Assembly: GCA_002747395.1 (NCBI GenBank)
Contig: PDPE01000026.1
Location: 124,001 to 188,000, forward strand
DNA length: 64,000 nucleotides
Direction: 5' to 3'
Source: Pseudomonadota bacterium
GTDB lineage: Bacteria > Pseudomonadota > Gammaproteobacteria > Pseudomonadales > Oleiphilaceae
In this document: positions 9,339 through 18,508 of the stretch, piece by piece
How the letters are laid out: each line of letters starts with the position of its first letter
Position numbering within the stretch: the stretch's first letter is position 1
Notes under the pieces: generated by a model
The model's database searches: none
The model's input: the letters and a program-made list of their open reading frames with translations, nothing else
Told to the model about the DNA's origin: nothing
Made by a program: the position numbers and the translations under genes

Positions 9339-10802
9339 TCACAGGTTCAGCTCCTGCCAGATTGTATCAATTCGCTCTTTTATCTTGTCATCCATGACAA
9401 TTGGCCGCCCCCATTCCCTGTCCGTTTCTCCGGGCCATTTGCTGGTGGCATCCATACCCATTTTCGATCCCAGCCCCGAAACAGGTGAGGCAAAATCCAG
9501 ATAGTCTATGGGTGTGTTTTCAATCAATGTGGTATCCCTTGCCGGATCCATGCGTGTGGTGATCGCCCATATTACGTCCTTCCAGTCCCGTGCATTGACA
9601 TCCTCATCGACGACAATGACAAATTTTGTGTACATGAATTGTCGCAAGAACGACCAGACCGCCATCATTACCCTTTTGGCGTGACCCGGGTATTGCTTTT
9701 TCATGGAGACAATGGCCATTCGATAGGAACAGCCTTCGGGTGGCAGGTAGAAATCCTCAATTTCCGGAAACTGTTTTTGTAAAATGGGGACAAATACTTC
9801 ATTTAATGCGACGCCCAGTACCGCCGGTTCATCTGGCGGTCTGCCCGTATAGGTGCTGTGATAAATCGGGTTTTTGCGGTGAGTGATTCGTTCGACAGTG
9901 AAAACCGGGAAATGTTCGACTTCGTTATAATACCCGGTATGATCACCAAAGGGGCCTTCCGGCGCCATTTCGTCCGGGTAAAGGTAGCCTTCCAGAATAA
10001 ACTCCGCACTGGCGGGCACCTGTAATGAATGTATGCCGCAAGCGGTGACTTCGGTTTTTTCTCCTCTGAGCAGGCCGGCAAAGGCATATTCGGACAAGCT
10101 GTCCGGTACGGGTGTGACGGCCCCGAGTATGGTTGCCGGGTCTGCGCCCAGGGCGACCGCCACCGGGAAGGGCTGCCCCGGATTTTTTTGTTGCCAGTCC
10201 CGAAAATCCAGTGCGCCACCGCGGTGGGAAAGCCAGCGCATAATCAGCTTGTTACGGCCAATGAGTTGCTGGCGATAAATGCCCAGATTCTGCCTTGGTT
10301 TGTCGGGCCCCCGGGTAATGACCAGAGGCCAGGTGACCAGAGGGCCGGCATCCTCAGGCCAGCAGGTCTGAATCGGCAGTTGATAGAGGTCAATATCATC
10401 TTTCTCAATGACGACTTGCTGGCATTTGGCCGAGCGGACGGTTTTGGGTGCCATATTCATCACCTGTCTGAACAGGGGTAACTTGGCCCAGGCGTCCCTG
10501 AATCCCTTTGGCGGATCAGGCTCCTTGAGAAAAGCGAGTAACTGGCCGACTTCCCGCAGACTTTTTACCTCACTTTTACCCATTCCCATTGCGACTCGCC
10601 GGGGTGTGCCAAACAGGTTGGCCAGGACAGGAATATGGCTGCCCTTCGGGTTTTCGAAGAGCAGTGCCGGGCCTCCCTTGCGAAGTGTTCTGTCGCATAT
10701 CTCGGTCATTTCCAGGCAGGGGTCAACCTCTTGAGAGATGCGCCTCAGCTCGCCCTCCTGCTCCAGTTTTTTTATGAAGTCTCTTAAATCTCGATATTGC
10801 AT
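9339..10802 (-). CDS. ubiD: 4-hydroxy-3-polyprenylbenzoate decarboxylase
   Basis: Ubiquinone-pathway decarboxylase that uses prenylated FMN made by UbiX. The 487-aa protein matches E. coli UbiD (497 aa) along its whole length, including [63 protein letters not shown] and [17 protein letters not shown] 10802 is preferred over 10838 because it aligns with the family start ([10 protein letters not shown]) and has AGGTAG 7 nt upstream. It lies downstream of rho, separated by a strong terminator, and about 110 nt before fre on the same strand. Confidence 0.97.
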   Translation of the reverse strand: MQYRDLRDFIKKLEQEGELRRISQEVDPCLEMTEICDRTLRKGGPALLFENPKGSHIPVLANLFGTPRRVAMGMGKSEVKSLREVGQLLAFLKEPDPPKGFRDAWAKLPLFRQVMNMAPKTVRSAKCQQVVIEKDDIDLYQLPIQTCWPEDAGPLVTWPLVITRGPDKPRQNLGIYRQQLIGRNKLIMRWLSHRGGALDFRDWQQKNPGQPFPVAVALGADPATILGAVTPVPDSLSEYAFAGLLRGEKTEVTACGIHSLQVPASAEFILEGYLYPDEMAPEGPFGDHTGYYNEVEHFPVFTVERITHRKNPIYHSTYTGRPPDEPAVLGVALNEVFVPILQKQFPEIEDFYLPPEGCSYRMAIVSMKKQYPGHAKRVMMAVWSFLRQFMYTKFVIVVDEDVNARDWKDVIWAITTRMDPARDTTLIENTPIDYLDFASPVSGLGSKMGMDATSKWPGETDREWGRPIVMDDKIKERIDTIWQELNL

Positions 10803-10836
10803 AGTGAATCTACCTGGCCTGGTTTGCAACTGGCAC

Positions 10837-10876
10837 AAAAAAGCCGATAGTCTGGCGAACAGCTATCGGCTTTTTT
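10837..10876 (-). terminator. Rho-independent terminator of rho
   Basis: Symmetrical hairpin with stem GCCGATAG/CTATCGGC flanked by six A and six T residues, so it can end transcription on either strand. It is placed 12 nt after the rho stop and before ubiD, separating their transcripts. Confidence 0.85.
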
Positions 10877-10888
10877 CTCTGGTCGGAA

Positions 10889-12151
10889 TCAGCGCTTCTT
10901 CATGGCATTGAAAAATTCATCGTTGGTTTTGGTGTCTTTCAGCTTGTCGAGCAAAAACTCGATGGCGGCGACATCGTCTTCCATCGAGTGCAAGATTTTG
11001 CGGAGTATCCAGACCCGTTGCATTTCTTCTTCTGACATCAGCATTTCTTCGCGTCGGGTGCCTGATCGTCGAATGTTAATGGCCGGGTAGGTGCGCTTCT
11101 CGGCAATTTTCCGATCCAGGTGAACTTCCATATTACCTGTGCCCTTGAATTCCTCGTAAATCACCTCGTCCATTTTTGAGCCGGTGTCGATCAGTGCCGT
11201 GGCGATAATGGTCAGACTGCCACCTTCCTCAATGTTACGCGCAGCACCGAAAAAGCGTTTTGGGCGCTCGAGTGCATGGGCATCGACACCACCGGTAAGT
11301 ACTTTACCGGAAGAAGGAATAATGGTGTTGTAAGCACGAGCCAATCGGGTAATGGAGTCCAGAAGTATGACCACATCCTGTTTGTGTTCTACCAGACGTT
11401 TGGCCTTTTCGATCACCATTTCTGCGACCTGAACATGGCGGGAAGGGGGTTCATCGAAGGTGCTGGCAACGACTTCGCCGCGAACCGAGCGCTGCATTTC
11501 GGTGACTTCTTCCGGCCGCTCATCAATCAGCAGCACCATCAGGTGACATTCCGGGTTGTTGCGAGCGATGGACTGGGCAAAGTTCTGCAACATGATTGTC
11601 TTGCCCGCCTTGGGTGGTGAGACAATTAACCCCCTTTGACCCTTGCCCGTGGGGGCTCCCAGATCCAGTACCCTGGCAGACAGGTCTTCGGTGCTGCCGT
11701 TACCCGCTTCCAGCCTCAGCCTTTCGTCGGGAAACAGGGGCGTCAGGTTTTCAAACAATACCTTGTTTCGGGAGTTTTCCGGTTTGTCAAAGTTGATCCC
11801 GTTGACTTTGAGCAGTGCAAAATAGCGCTCGCCGTCCTTGGGGGGGCGAATCTTGCCGGAAATGGTGTCGCCGGTACGAAGATTGAAACGGCGAATCTGG
11901 CTGGGAGAGACGTAAATATCATCAGGCCCGGCAAGGTAGGAACTATCGGCAGAGCGCAGGAAGCCGAAACCGTCCTGGAGTATTTCCAGTACGCCATCTC
12001 CGTAGATATCCTCACCGCTTTTTGCGTGTTTCTTGAGCACGGCAAAGATAATGTCTTGTTTTCGAGAGCGGGCCATGTTGTCAAGGCCCATTTCGCTGGC
12101 AATTTCCAACAGTTCCTGAACTGATTTCTTTTTAAGCTCGGTAAGATTCAT
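10889..12151 (-). CDS. rho: Transcription termination factor Rho
   Basis: Hexameric RNA-dependent ATPase/helicase that terminates transcription. Its 420 aa is typical of the gammaproteobacterial protein. The N-terminal Rho_N helices (1-45) precede a cold-shock-like RNA-binding domain (about 52-115, DGFGFLRS). The ATPase carries the P-loop [10 protein letters not shown] (Lys184), [17 protein letters not shown] and the ring-loop region [16 protein letters not shown]. Unlike E. coli and Pseudomonas, no trxA lies upstream; the next gene is a sortase with a 315-nt spacer in which leader-mediated autoregulation could take place. Confidence 0.98.
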   Translation of the reverse strand: MNLTELKKKSVQELLEIASEMGLDNMARSRKQDIIFAVLKKHAKSGEDIYGDGVLEILQDGFGFLRSADSSYLAGPDDIYVSPSQIRRFNLRTGDTISGKIRPPKDGERYFALLKVNGINFDKPENSRNKVLFENLTPLFPDERLRLEAGNGSTEDLSARVLDLGAPTGKGQRGLIVSPPKAGKTIMLQNFAQSIARNNPECHLMVLLIDERPEEVTEMQRSVRGEVVASTFDEPPSRHVQVAEMVIEKAKRLVEHKQDVVILLDSITRLARAYNTIIPSSGKVLTGGVDAHALERPKRFFGAARNIEEGGSLTIIATALIDTGSKMDEVIYEEFKGTGNMEVHLDRKIAEKRTYPAINIRRSGTRREEMLMSEEEMQRVWILRKILHSMEDDVAAIEFLLDKLKDTKTNDEFFNAMKKR

Positions 12152-12466
12152 AGATATTCAAAATATAAAGAGGGGATTGAGGGAAAAGGTTTCCGCTATG
12201 TTGATAAGTTAAGCGTTAAATTATTTGGTTTCGCAATGGACATGCCTGAAATCCGGCGAGTAGCCTGTGAACGAGATATAATAAGTGCCAAATTGCGGTT
12301 TCTATCGATCAATATAAGCGCAAGTATAGCAATTTTTCAAGAAAATACCATAAATTAACCAAGTCTATTCATTTTCTGTCGCCAGCTTTCCTGATTTGCA
12401 GGTGGCAGGTGTTAGCCTGAACAGGTTTGTTTCAGGTCGGTTGAATCAATTACCTGACAAGTCGCG
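12152..12466. other. rho leader and spacer
   Basis: The 315 nt between the sortase stop and the rho start are AT-rich near rho and contain no gene that I can support. The rho promoter and long 5' leader must lie here; in enterobacteria this leader is the site of Rho autoregulation. No convincing hairpin or -35/-10 pair was picked by eye. Confidence 0.4.
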
Positions 12467-13096
12467 TCAGTGTGCAGCCACCTGAATGGCATCGGCCTTG
12501 ACTATATATCTCAACGACCCTCCCGGATTGATGCTGTGGAAGGGGTAGCAGGTGATCAGTATGAGGTGTGACCCCGCAGATGGAACCCGTCGCAGGCCTG
12601 TGGTTTCAGTGTCTGCCACTTCCAATGAGCTGACCCTGTAGCTTTTCCATTCGCCCCTTCTGTTTTGCAGCCGGATCAGCTCGCCTTTTTTTATTTTCTC
12701 AAGCACGGAGAAATGCGTGTCCCTGTGCCCGCCAATAATTGTTGTTCCCTGTTCCTCCGGTGATGCTCCGCCGGGGTGGAGCCCCGGCCCAAATGCCAGG
12801 GCAGCGCCGGAGATGTCGGACAGCACGAAAAATTCCTGCTGATGCTCAGGAAACTCGAGCCGGGCGACAGGTTGCCAGTCGGCCCAGCTCCACGGCGGTG
12901 AAAAGTCCCCCGAAGTCAGCGATTCGCTCCAGGCTGACTCTATCAGGTGCTGGGCCAGTATGGCTTTTAAATGAATAAAATTGCCCTGAATCAGAAAGCC
13001 GGCTGCGCATAAAAGTAGCAGCCACTGTAACCGGTTTTTCCCCGGCCGGGTTATGGTTCTGGCCCTGCCCGTCCGGGAGCTGCTGCTGCACATCAT
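12467..13096 (-). CDS. Class GN (marine proteobacterial) sortase
   Basis: Membrane transpeptidase of 209 aa of the sortase family confined to Gram-negative dedicated sortase systems. A transmembrane helix lies at about 23-39 after a basic N-terminus. The catalytic residues are visible as His124 in GGHRDTHF, Cys183 in LILITCYPF and Arg196 in GGSLRYIV. Its ATG overlaps the stop of the upstream VIT/VWA target gene by 4 bp (ATGA), so the two are translationally coupled. It presumably cleaves the C-terminal sorting signal of that one target. Length and active-site spacing look intact. Confidence 0.92.
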   Translation of the reverse strand: MMCSSSSRTGRARTITRPGKNRLQWLLLLCAAGFLIQGNFIHLKAILAQHLIESAWSESLTSGDFSPPWSWADWQPVARLEFPEHQQEFFVLSDISGAALAFGPGLHPGGASPEEQGTTIIGGHRDTHFSVLEKIKKGELIRLQNRRGEWKSYRVSSLEVADTETTGLRRVPSAGSHLILITCYPFHSINPGGSLRYIVKADAIQVAAH

Positions 13097-15315
13097 GCCA
13101 TGCCTCGTTCACTGCGCTGTTGTATCAGTTGTCTGAATTGAATCGGCAGGGCGCAGGCCAGCAAGATCAAACCGATAACAAGGTATAAATTCGCTGGCGT
13201 GGCAGTTTGGGGGTAGTGAAGCATTTCGGATGGCAGCCCTTTGGGAAGCAGGACGGGGATGGCTGACTGGTTCGACTCCTCTTGACTCCCGACATTTTCG
13301 ATGGAGCGAACCGGTGTTTTGTCAACTGCCACCAGGCTGGTAAATTGAGTCACCAGTTTGTGAGTAAGTGCTGTCTCTGTAACTTCATTTTCAATGCGGG
13401 ATTGTTGCGCCGGGTCATTCCACTGGTTCATCAGGCTGTCTATATTCTGTCTTGCCCAGTGGCGATCCAGGCCCTGCTGCATTACTTTCTGTTCAGCCTT
13501 TTCAGTCTGATCGGCGTTTACAGTCAGCTCGCGTTGCCAGAGCTTGTTTTCGCCTGGCTGATTGGCAAGCCCCCGGCCTGTGATTCTGCCTGAAGCCTGG
13601 TCACCCTTGATTCGAAATGAAAATACGACCGGCTCACCCAGGTACAAATCAGCGATTTTCTCCGGGTAGACTTCCGCTTCGACCTGGTCTGCCCATTCTA
13701 TCTGTATGTTATTGAGTGCCGGATACTGAATCTTTCGCAGCAGGGTATCCATTCCGGTTTCCACTTCGGCGGTATGATCAATATGGGTAAAGGTGCCTCT
13801 GCCGAATGCGGCCGCTTTTCTCATAAAATGGCTGTTGGGAGCCGGGCCTATGCCAACGGTGAACAGGCGGCTATTGGTCAGGTTGTGCTGAATCTGGTCG
13901 AACAACGCATTTTCATTGCCGACGCTGCCGTCGGTAATAAATACAACCTGCCTCAGGCCGGAAGAGTGTTCAGCCTCAGTGTTTGCCCGGTTTGACACCA
14001 GGGCCAGGTCGAGCGCTTTCGCCATTTCCGTGCCACCGTTTGCCTGCAGTTGGCTGACATAGTGCGTAGCCATTGCCTTGTTGCTGTGACTGGCGGGTTG
14101 TGAACCCGGGAATAACTGGCTGGCGGTGCTGTTGAATTGAATAATATTAAAATGGTCAATAGGTCTCAGAGATGAGATTGCCCGGGTAATGGCCTGTTTT
14201 GCCTGACGGATTGACACGCCGCCCATGGAGCCCGAGGTATCAATGACCAGAACCAGTTCTTTGCCAGCCACTTCGGCAGGGGCGACTTCAGGAGGCAGTA
14301 GCATCACCATTCCATAGGTGTGCTGGCCGTCGAATTGGGTAAACAGGGCGGACTGCGGGTGTGATTGTGGTGCCGGTTTCCATTTCAGTACAAAGTCCCG
14401 GTTTTGTGCTTCATGGCCTTGCTGCAGTTGGACGATGCGGGTTTCCCCGACTTTCTGGATGGTCAGCTGATGGGTGGCCGAGCTGATTGCTTCGACGGGA
14501 AAGCCCGGATCAAGCGTGACCTGCATGGCAAGTTGGTGCGAATTGGCTCCGACATCCGTCTCTGTAACCGTATGGGGAGTAATTTCGCTGGCATCCGGAA
14601 CTTCATTGGTATTCATTGACCAACCGGACGCGACCGGCCCGACCTGATTTGCGTTTGCCTGGTATTCCTCGAATGCTTTTTGTACGGGTGCGCCTGGAAT
14701 ATACCTTGGTGTAATGGTCGTCGGGAAGCGGAGTTCGAAGCCTGAATCCCGATAGGAAAGCGACTGTGAGTAGTCTATGGTGATCAGAATCTCCTCACCG
14801 GGGCCGATATGGGCAACCGCCGTGGAAAACAGGTTGGGCCGCTTTTGCTCAACCAGGGCGGCGCGCTTTCCAGCCTGTTTTGCTTTGGCAAAGGTTTTTC
14901 GGGCGGTGGCTTTTTTCTGTATTTCTGACTGGATTACCCGTCCATTAACCTCAATTTTCATTCCATAGACAGCCGCATTTTCCGGCAGGGGAAAGACATA
15001 CAATGCTTCCTGCCACTGCCGGGTGTCATTCCGGAATTTTTGCACCACTTCCCCGTTGACCAGCAGGCCCGACACCTGGATATTGACATCGGTATTTAAC
15101 CGGGTGGCCGATACGTATTGTCCGGTTTGTTCCGTCCTTGCAGAAGAAGGGGAACGGGTGAACAGCAGCGACCCGGATTTCACCTCTGAAGGGTCATTGA
15201 ATGTCGTTGCGAAGTTGTCAGCGACAGCGGGAATGCTCTGAAATACAATAAACAGAGCCAGGCAAACAAGCATTAAACTGTCTTCTTTTAATCGTCGTCT
15301 GATAGGTGCTTTCAT
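13093..15315 (-). CDS. Marine sortase target protein with VIT and VWA domains
   Basis: Exported protein of 740 aa that is the dedicated substrate of the adjacent sortase. It has a signal peptide (about 1-32, ending SIPAVADN), a VIT domain (about 70-200, with QWQEALYVFPLPENAAVYGM and GPGEEILITIDY), and a von Willebrand A domain with the metal site DTSGS at 359-363. The C-terminus carries a tripartite sorting signal: YPQTATPAN near residue 701, a hydrophobic helix (LYLVIGLILLACALP) and a basic tail. Family members often read LPQTA; here the first residue is Tyr. It probably acts in adhesion or inter-alpha-trypsin-inhibitor-like matrix binding, but its ligand is unknown. Confidence 0.92.
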   Translation of the reverse strand: MKAPIRRRLKEDSLMLVCLALFIVFQSIPAVADNFATTFNDPSEVKSGSLLFTRSPSSARTEQTGQYVSATRLNTDVNIQVSGLLVNGEVVQKFRNDTRQWQEALYVFPLPENAAVYGMKIEVNGRVIQSEIQKKATARKTFAKAKQAGKRAALVEQKRPNLFSTAVAHIGPGEEILITIDYSQSLSYRDSGFELRFPTTITPRYIPGAPVQKAFEEYQANANQVGPVASGWSMNTNEVPDASEITPHTVTETDVGANSHQLAMQVTLDPGFPVEAISSATHQLTIQKVGETRIVQLQQGHEAQNRDFVLKWKPAPQSHPQSALFTQFDGQHTYGMVMLLPPEVAPAEVAGKELVLVIDTSGSMGGVSIRQAKQAITRAISSLRPIDHFNIIQFNSTASQLFPGSQPASHSNKAMATHYVSQLQANGGTEMAKALDLALVSNRANTEAEHSSGLRQVVFITDGSVGNENALFDQIQHNLTNSRLFTVGIGPAPNSHFMRKAAAFGRGTFTHIDHTAEVETGMDTLLRKIQYPALNNIQIEWADQVEAEVYPEKIADLYLGEPVVFSFRIKGDQASGRITGRGLANQPGENKLWQRELTVNADQTEKAEQKVMQQGLDRHWARQNIDSLMNQWNDPAQQSRIENEVTETALTHKLVTQFTSLVAVDKTPVRSIENVGSQEESNQSAIPVLLPKGLPSEMLHYPQTATPANLYLVIGLILLACALPIQFRQLIQQRSERGMA

Positions 15316-15561
15316 GGTTACTCTCCCCGGGTTGGCCTGTTACTGTTGGTGCCACACTCTGTAGCGCTTTTTAACTAACGGTTTCCAGTGTTATTTCACG
15401 CCCGAAACAGGGCATTGCAGTTGACCAAAAAGGGAAGTTGTGGAATCAATTATGGCAAATTGTGGCAGGCAGTTATGTCTTCAGCATATTCATGCTTTAA
15501 TGGTGCTCTGACAGAACGGTATGAAGTAAAGAAAAAGAAACAGTACGAAGAAAGAAACAGC

Positions 15562-16263
15562 ATGAAGAAAACAATCGCAGTGGTGGAAGACGAACCCGCC
15601 ATCCGGGCAAATTACCGGGATGCACTCATGCGCCACGGTTACCAGGTGGTGGATTTTGACTCCAGGCCAGCGGCAATGGCCCACTTCAAGACCCGGTTGC
15701 CGGATTTGGCCATTATTGATATCGGGCTGGGAGATGAAATGGAAGGTGGCTTCGACTTGTGTCGGGAACTGCGCGGGGTTTCCGGTTCGCTACCTATTAT
15801 CTTCCTGACTGCCCGTGATAGCGAAATAGACCAGATATCCGGATTACGACTGGGTGCCGATGATTACCTGACCAAGGATATCAGCCTGCCTCATATGCTG
15901 GCACGGATTACGGCGCTTTTCCGGCGTATTGAAGCCGTGGCCGGAGACACCCGGCGACTTGACAGTACGATGGAACGAGGTCGCCTGACGATAGACCTCG
16001 ATCGAATGACCGCTCACTGGAATGGCGGGTTAATTGATTTGACCGTGACCGAGTTCTGGATCGTGCATGTGCTGGCAAAACACCCTGGCCATGTAAAAAA
16101 CCGGGATCAGCTCATGGAGGCAGCAAACACGGTGCTGGATGACAGTACCATCACCTCACATATCAAGCGAATCAGGAAGAAATTTACAGTAATTGACCCC
16201 GATTTCAAGGCAATTCAAACTGCCTATGGTATGGGGTATAAATGGGACCCGACCGAGGCATGA
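15562..16263 (+). CDS. pdsR: Response regulator of the dedicated sortase system (PdsR type)
   Basis: OmpR-family regulator of 233 aa with a receiver domain (acidic VVEDE, phospho-acceptor Asp53 in AIIDIGLGDEM, DDYLTKD) and a winged-helix DNA-binding domain (about 140-230, LTVTEFWIVHVLAKHPGHVKNRDQLM). It diverges from the sortase-target pair over a 246-nt spacer. ATG 15562 is chosen because the conserved receiver begins there; an upstream in-frame ATG at 15388 would add 58 unrelated residues. The subfamily recurs beside class GN sortases, so control of the target gene is the likely job. Confidence 0.9.
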   Translation: MKKTIAVVEDEPAIRANYRDALMRHGYQVVDFDSRPAAMAHFKTRLPDLAIIDIGLGDEMEGGFDLCRELRGVSGSLPIIFLTARDSEIDQISGLRLGADDYLTKDISLPHMLARITALFRRIEAVAGDTRRLDSTMERGRLTIDLDRMTAHWNGGLIDLTVTEFWIVHVLAKHPGHVKNRDQLMEAANTVLDDSTITSHIKRIRKKFTVIDPDFKAIQTAYGMGYKWDPTEA

Positions 16264-16264
16264 C

Positions 16265-18364
16265 ATGCGCCTGAGATACCAACTGCTATCAGTCAGCATG
16301 GTTCTTCTGCTTTTACCCTGGGGAGGTTACCATCTGATCCAGAAACTGGAAGCGACCCTGCGTGATATCCAGCAGGAAAACTTGCGCCGGGCCTTGTTGC
16401 TGGCGCGTTCCCGCCTCATCCGTTCAGAACGGATCAGCTCTGTTTTTTCAGGCCTGAACTCGCAAGTCGGCCAGCTCTACGCCTACCCTCTTGCATTTGC
16501 GCCGATCACCGACGGGTACGGCGATGAGTGGCACACCTTTCACGCAAAACCGGTAACACTGTTGCCAATAACCGGAGACGGTTTCGGCGCGACCTGTCTG
16601 GCAGGTTTCTTTAAAGATCGCCTGTATGTTTTTTTACAGGTCAGGGACTCACGAGTGATTTACCACGAACCCTACAGACCTGAAAACCTTGGTTCGGATC
16701 AGGTTATCGTCAGGCTGATCGACAAGTCTGAGCAGGGCAGGGCAGGCAGGCGTGTAATCAGATTTCAGCCTATCGCTCCCGGGCCGATTTCAGCGGTTTC
16801 CCCATCTGGTCAGTTGTATGATGTTTCTGCCTATTGGCAGGACACGCCGGCAGGATATAACCTTGAACTCGATATACCCCTGAAACTGGTCAGCGGCGGC
16901 TTTGGTTTGTCCGTGATCAATGATGGCACTGACTTGCCTGGCTTGGAGCCGGCCAGGCTTGCGGTGACTTCCCTACCCTCCGGCGAGCCGGCGGTCAATC
17001 AGATTGTCAGACGGGATGCGGGAATTGAAAAACTCCTTGCTGACTATGCGATGCCAACGACCAGAATGACCCTGACAGACAAAAAGGGCCGGGTGATTGC
17101 CCGTACCGGTGCCCTGGGGCCAGGGCCAAAAAGGAGCCAGTCCGGACAGGCGTTGTTTACCCGTTTTCTGGGGACAGTGTTTCGCTGGCTGATACTGGAG
17201 GATGCGCCCCCGATGCCGGACAACGGAGACCCGGCGCGGGACACCAGTGAGTTGGTGCAGGGCGCGCTGGCTGGCAAGGAGCAAACTCTGTGGTTTACCA
17301 CGCCGGACAATCACACGGCTTTGAGCAGTGTTGCATTGCCGGTGGAGATCGATGGAGAAATTGCAGGGGTGATCAGAATCGATCAGCGTACCGATTCGTT
17401 TGCCACCCTTTCCAGTAGCACTATAGTTGATGTGATACTGGCCTCATTGACCATATATTTGCTGGTGACCCTGGTTCTGCTTGGTTTTGCCTCTTTAATT
17501 TCCTGGCGAATCAGGCAATTGAACCGGAGTATCAAGGAGACCGTCTCCCCGGATGGTCAGATCACAGGCAAATTCAGAGCTTCGAACTCCAATGACGAAA
17601 TCGGTGATTTATCCCGTAATTTCCAGCAGATGGTGGTGGCCCTGAATGGCTATACCGACTACCTGGAAACCTTTGCCCGAAAACTGGGCCATGAAATAAA
17701 AACGCCCATTGCCATAGTGAGCTCATCGCTGGACAACCTGAATCAGGCTGAATCGGAAAGTGACCAAAGGCAGTATATAGAGCGGGCAAAGGAGGGGTGC
17801 AGCCGGCTTGCGGCGATATTGACCTCCATGCGAGAGGCAACCCGCCTGGAAGACAGTATTCAGCATGCAGAGAAGGAATGGTTTGATCTGGCCGGGTTTG
17901 TTTCGGGGATCGGCATGGCCTACCAGGGGATGCTGGCCGATTTCCGGTTTTCATATAAAACGACAGAGTGTGGTGAACTGCCATTTTGGGGTTCGCCGGA
18001 TCTGCTTGCCCGGCTGTTGGACAAGTTGATTGAGAATGCAAAAGACTTTACCCCCGGGGGAGGCCGGATCGGTTTGAGTTTGAGCAGGGCAATCGATCGA
18101 AATAACCGGCAGGCGGGCTATGACCTGAGTGTATTCAATGAAGGAGCTTTTTTACCGGATATGCCAGGCCAGGATATTTTCTCATCTTTTGTCAGCCTGA
18201 GAGATCGAAACGATCAGGTTCATCTGGGGATGGGGCTGGTCATTGTCAAGCTGATTGTGCAGTACCATGATGGTGATGTCAGGGCGATCAATGACCCGCA
18301 CTTGCCAGGTGTCCGCTTTACTATCCGCCTGCCGCTCACTCAAAAGAAATCAGGGAGACAATAG
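16265..18364 (+). CDS. pdsS: Histidine kinase of the dedicated sortase system (PdsS type)
   Basis: Membrane sensor kinase of 699 aa. A transmembrane helix near 8-25 and another near 395-420 (IVDVILASLTIYLLVTLVLLG) bracket a large periplasmic sensor region of about 370 residues. A HAMP-like linker follows, then the dimerisation box with His476 (GHEIKTPIAIVSSSL) and an ATPase domain (LIENAKDFTPGGG, GMGLVIVKLIVQYHDGD). It starts 1 nt after the pdsR stop, so the pair is cotranscribed. The periplasmic region resembles carbohydrate-binding or beta-sandwich sensors by composition only; the signal is unknown. Confidence 0.88.
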   Translation: MRLRYQLLSVSMVLLLLPWGGYHLIQKLEATLRDIQQENLRRALLLARSRLIRSERISSVFSGLNSQVGQLYAYPLAFAPITDGYGDEWHTFHAKPVTLLPITGDGFGATCLAGFFKDRLYVFLQVRDSRVIYHEPYRPENLGSDQVIVRLIDKSEQGRAGRRVIRFQPIAPGPISAVSPSGQLYDVSAYWQDTPAGYNLELDIPLKLVSGGFGLSVINDGTDLPGLEPARLAVTSLPSGEPAVNQIVRRDAGIEKLLADYAMPTTRMTLTDKKGRVIARTGALGPGPKRSQSGQALFTRFLGTVFRWLILEDAPPMPDNGDPARDTSELVQGALAGKEQTLWFTTPDNHTALSSVALPVEIDGEIAGVIRIDQRTDSFATLSSSTIVDVILASLTIYLLVTLVLLGFASLISWRIRQLNRSIKETVSPDGQITGKFRASNSNDEIGDLSRNFQQMVVALNGYTDYLETFARKLGHEIKTPIAIVSSSLDNLNQAESESDQRQYIERAKEGCSRLAAILTSMREATRLEDSIQHAEKEWFDLAGFVSGIGMAYQGMLADFRFSYKTTECGELPFWGSPDLLARLLDKLIENAKDFTPGGGRIGLSLSRAIDRNNRQAGYDLSVFNEGAFLPDMPGQDIFSSFVSLRDRNDQVHLGMGLVIVKLIVQYHDGDVRAINDPHLPGVRFTIRLPLTQKKSGRQ

Positions 18365-18508
18365 AGGTCAGCGAGAGCGAGATAGTGCGAGATAGTTTTT
18401 ATACTGTTTTAATGTTCATCTTTATAAGAATCATTTACATTACTATCTAAAAGAAATATAGTCGGCGACTGTGATTTGTATTGGTAATTCTGATTAAGGG
18501 GATGTTTT

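Noticed and set aside
11636..12124. Open frame of 162 codons opposite rho
   Set aside because: It is antisense to the conserved N-terminal half of Rho and has no family resemblance or ribosome site.
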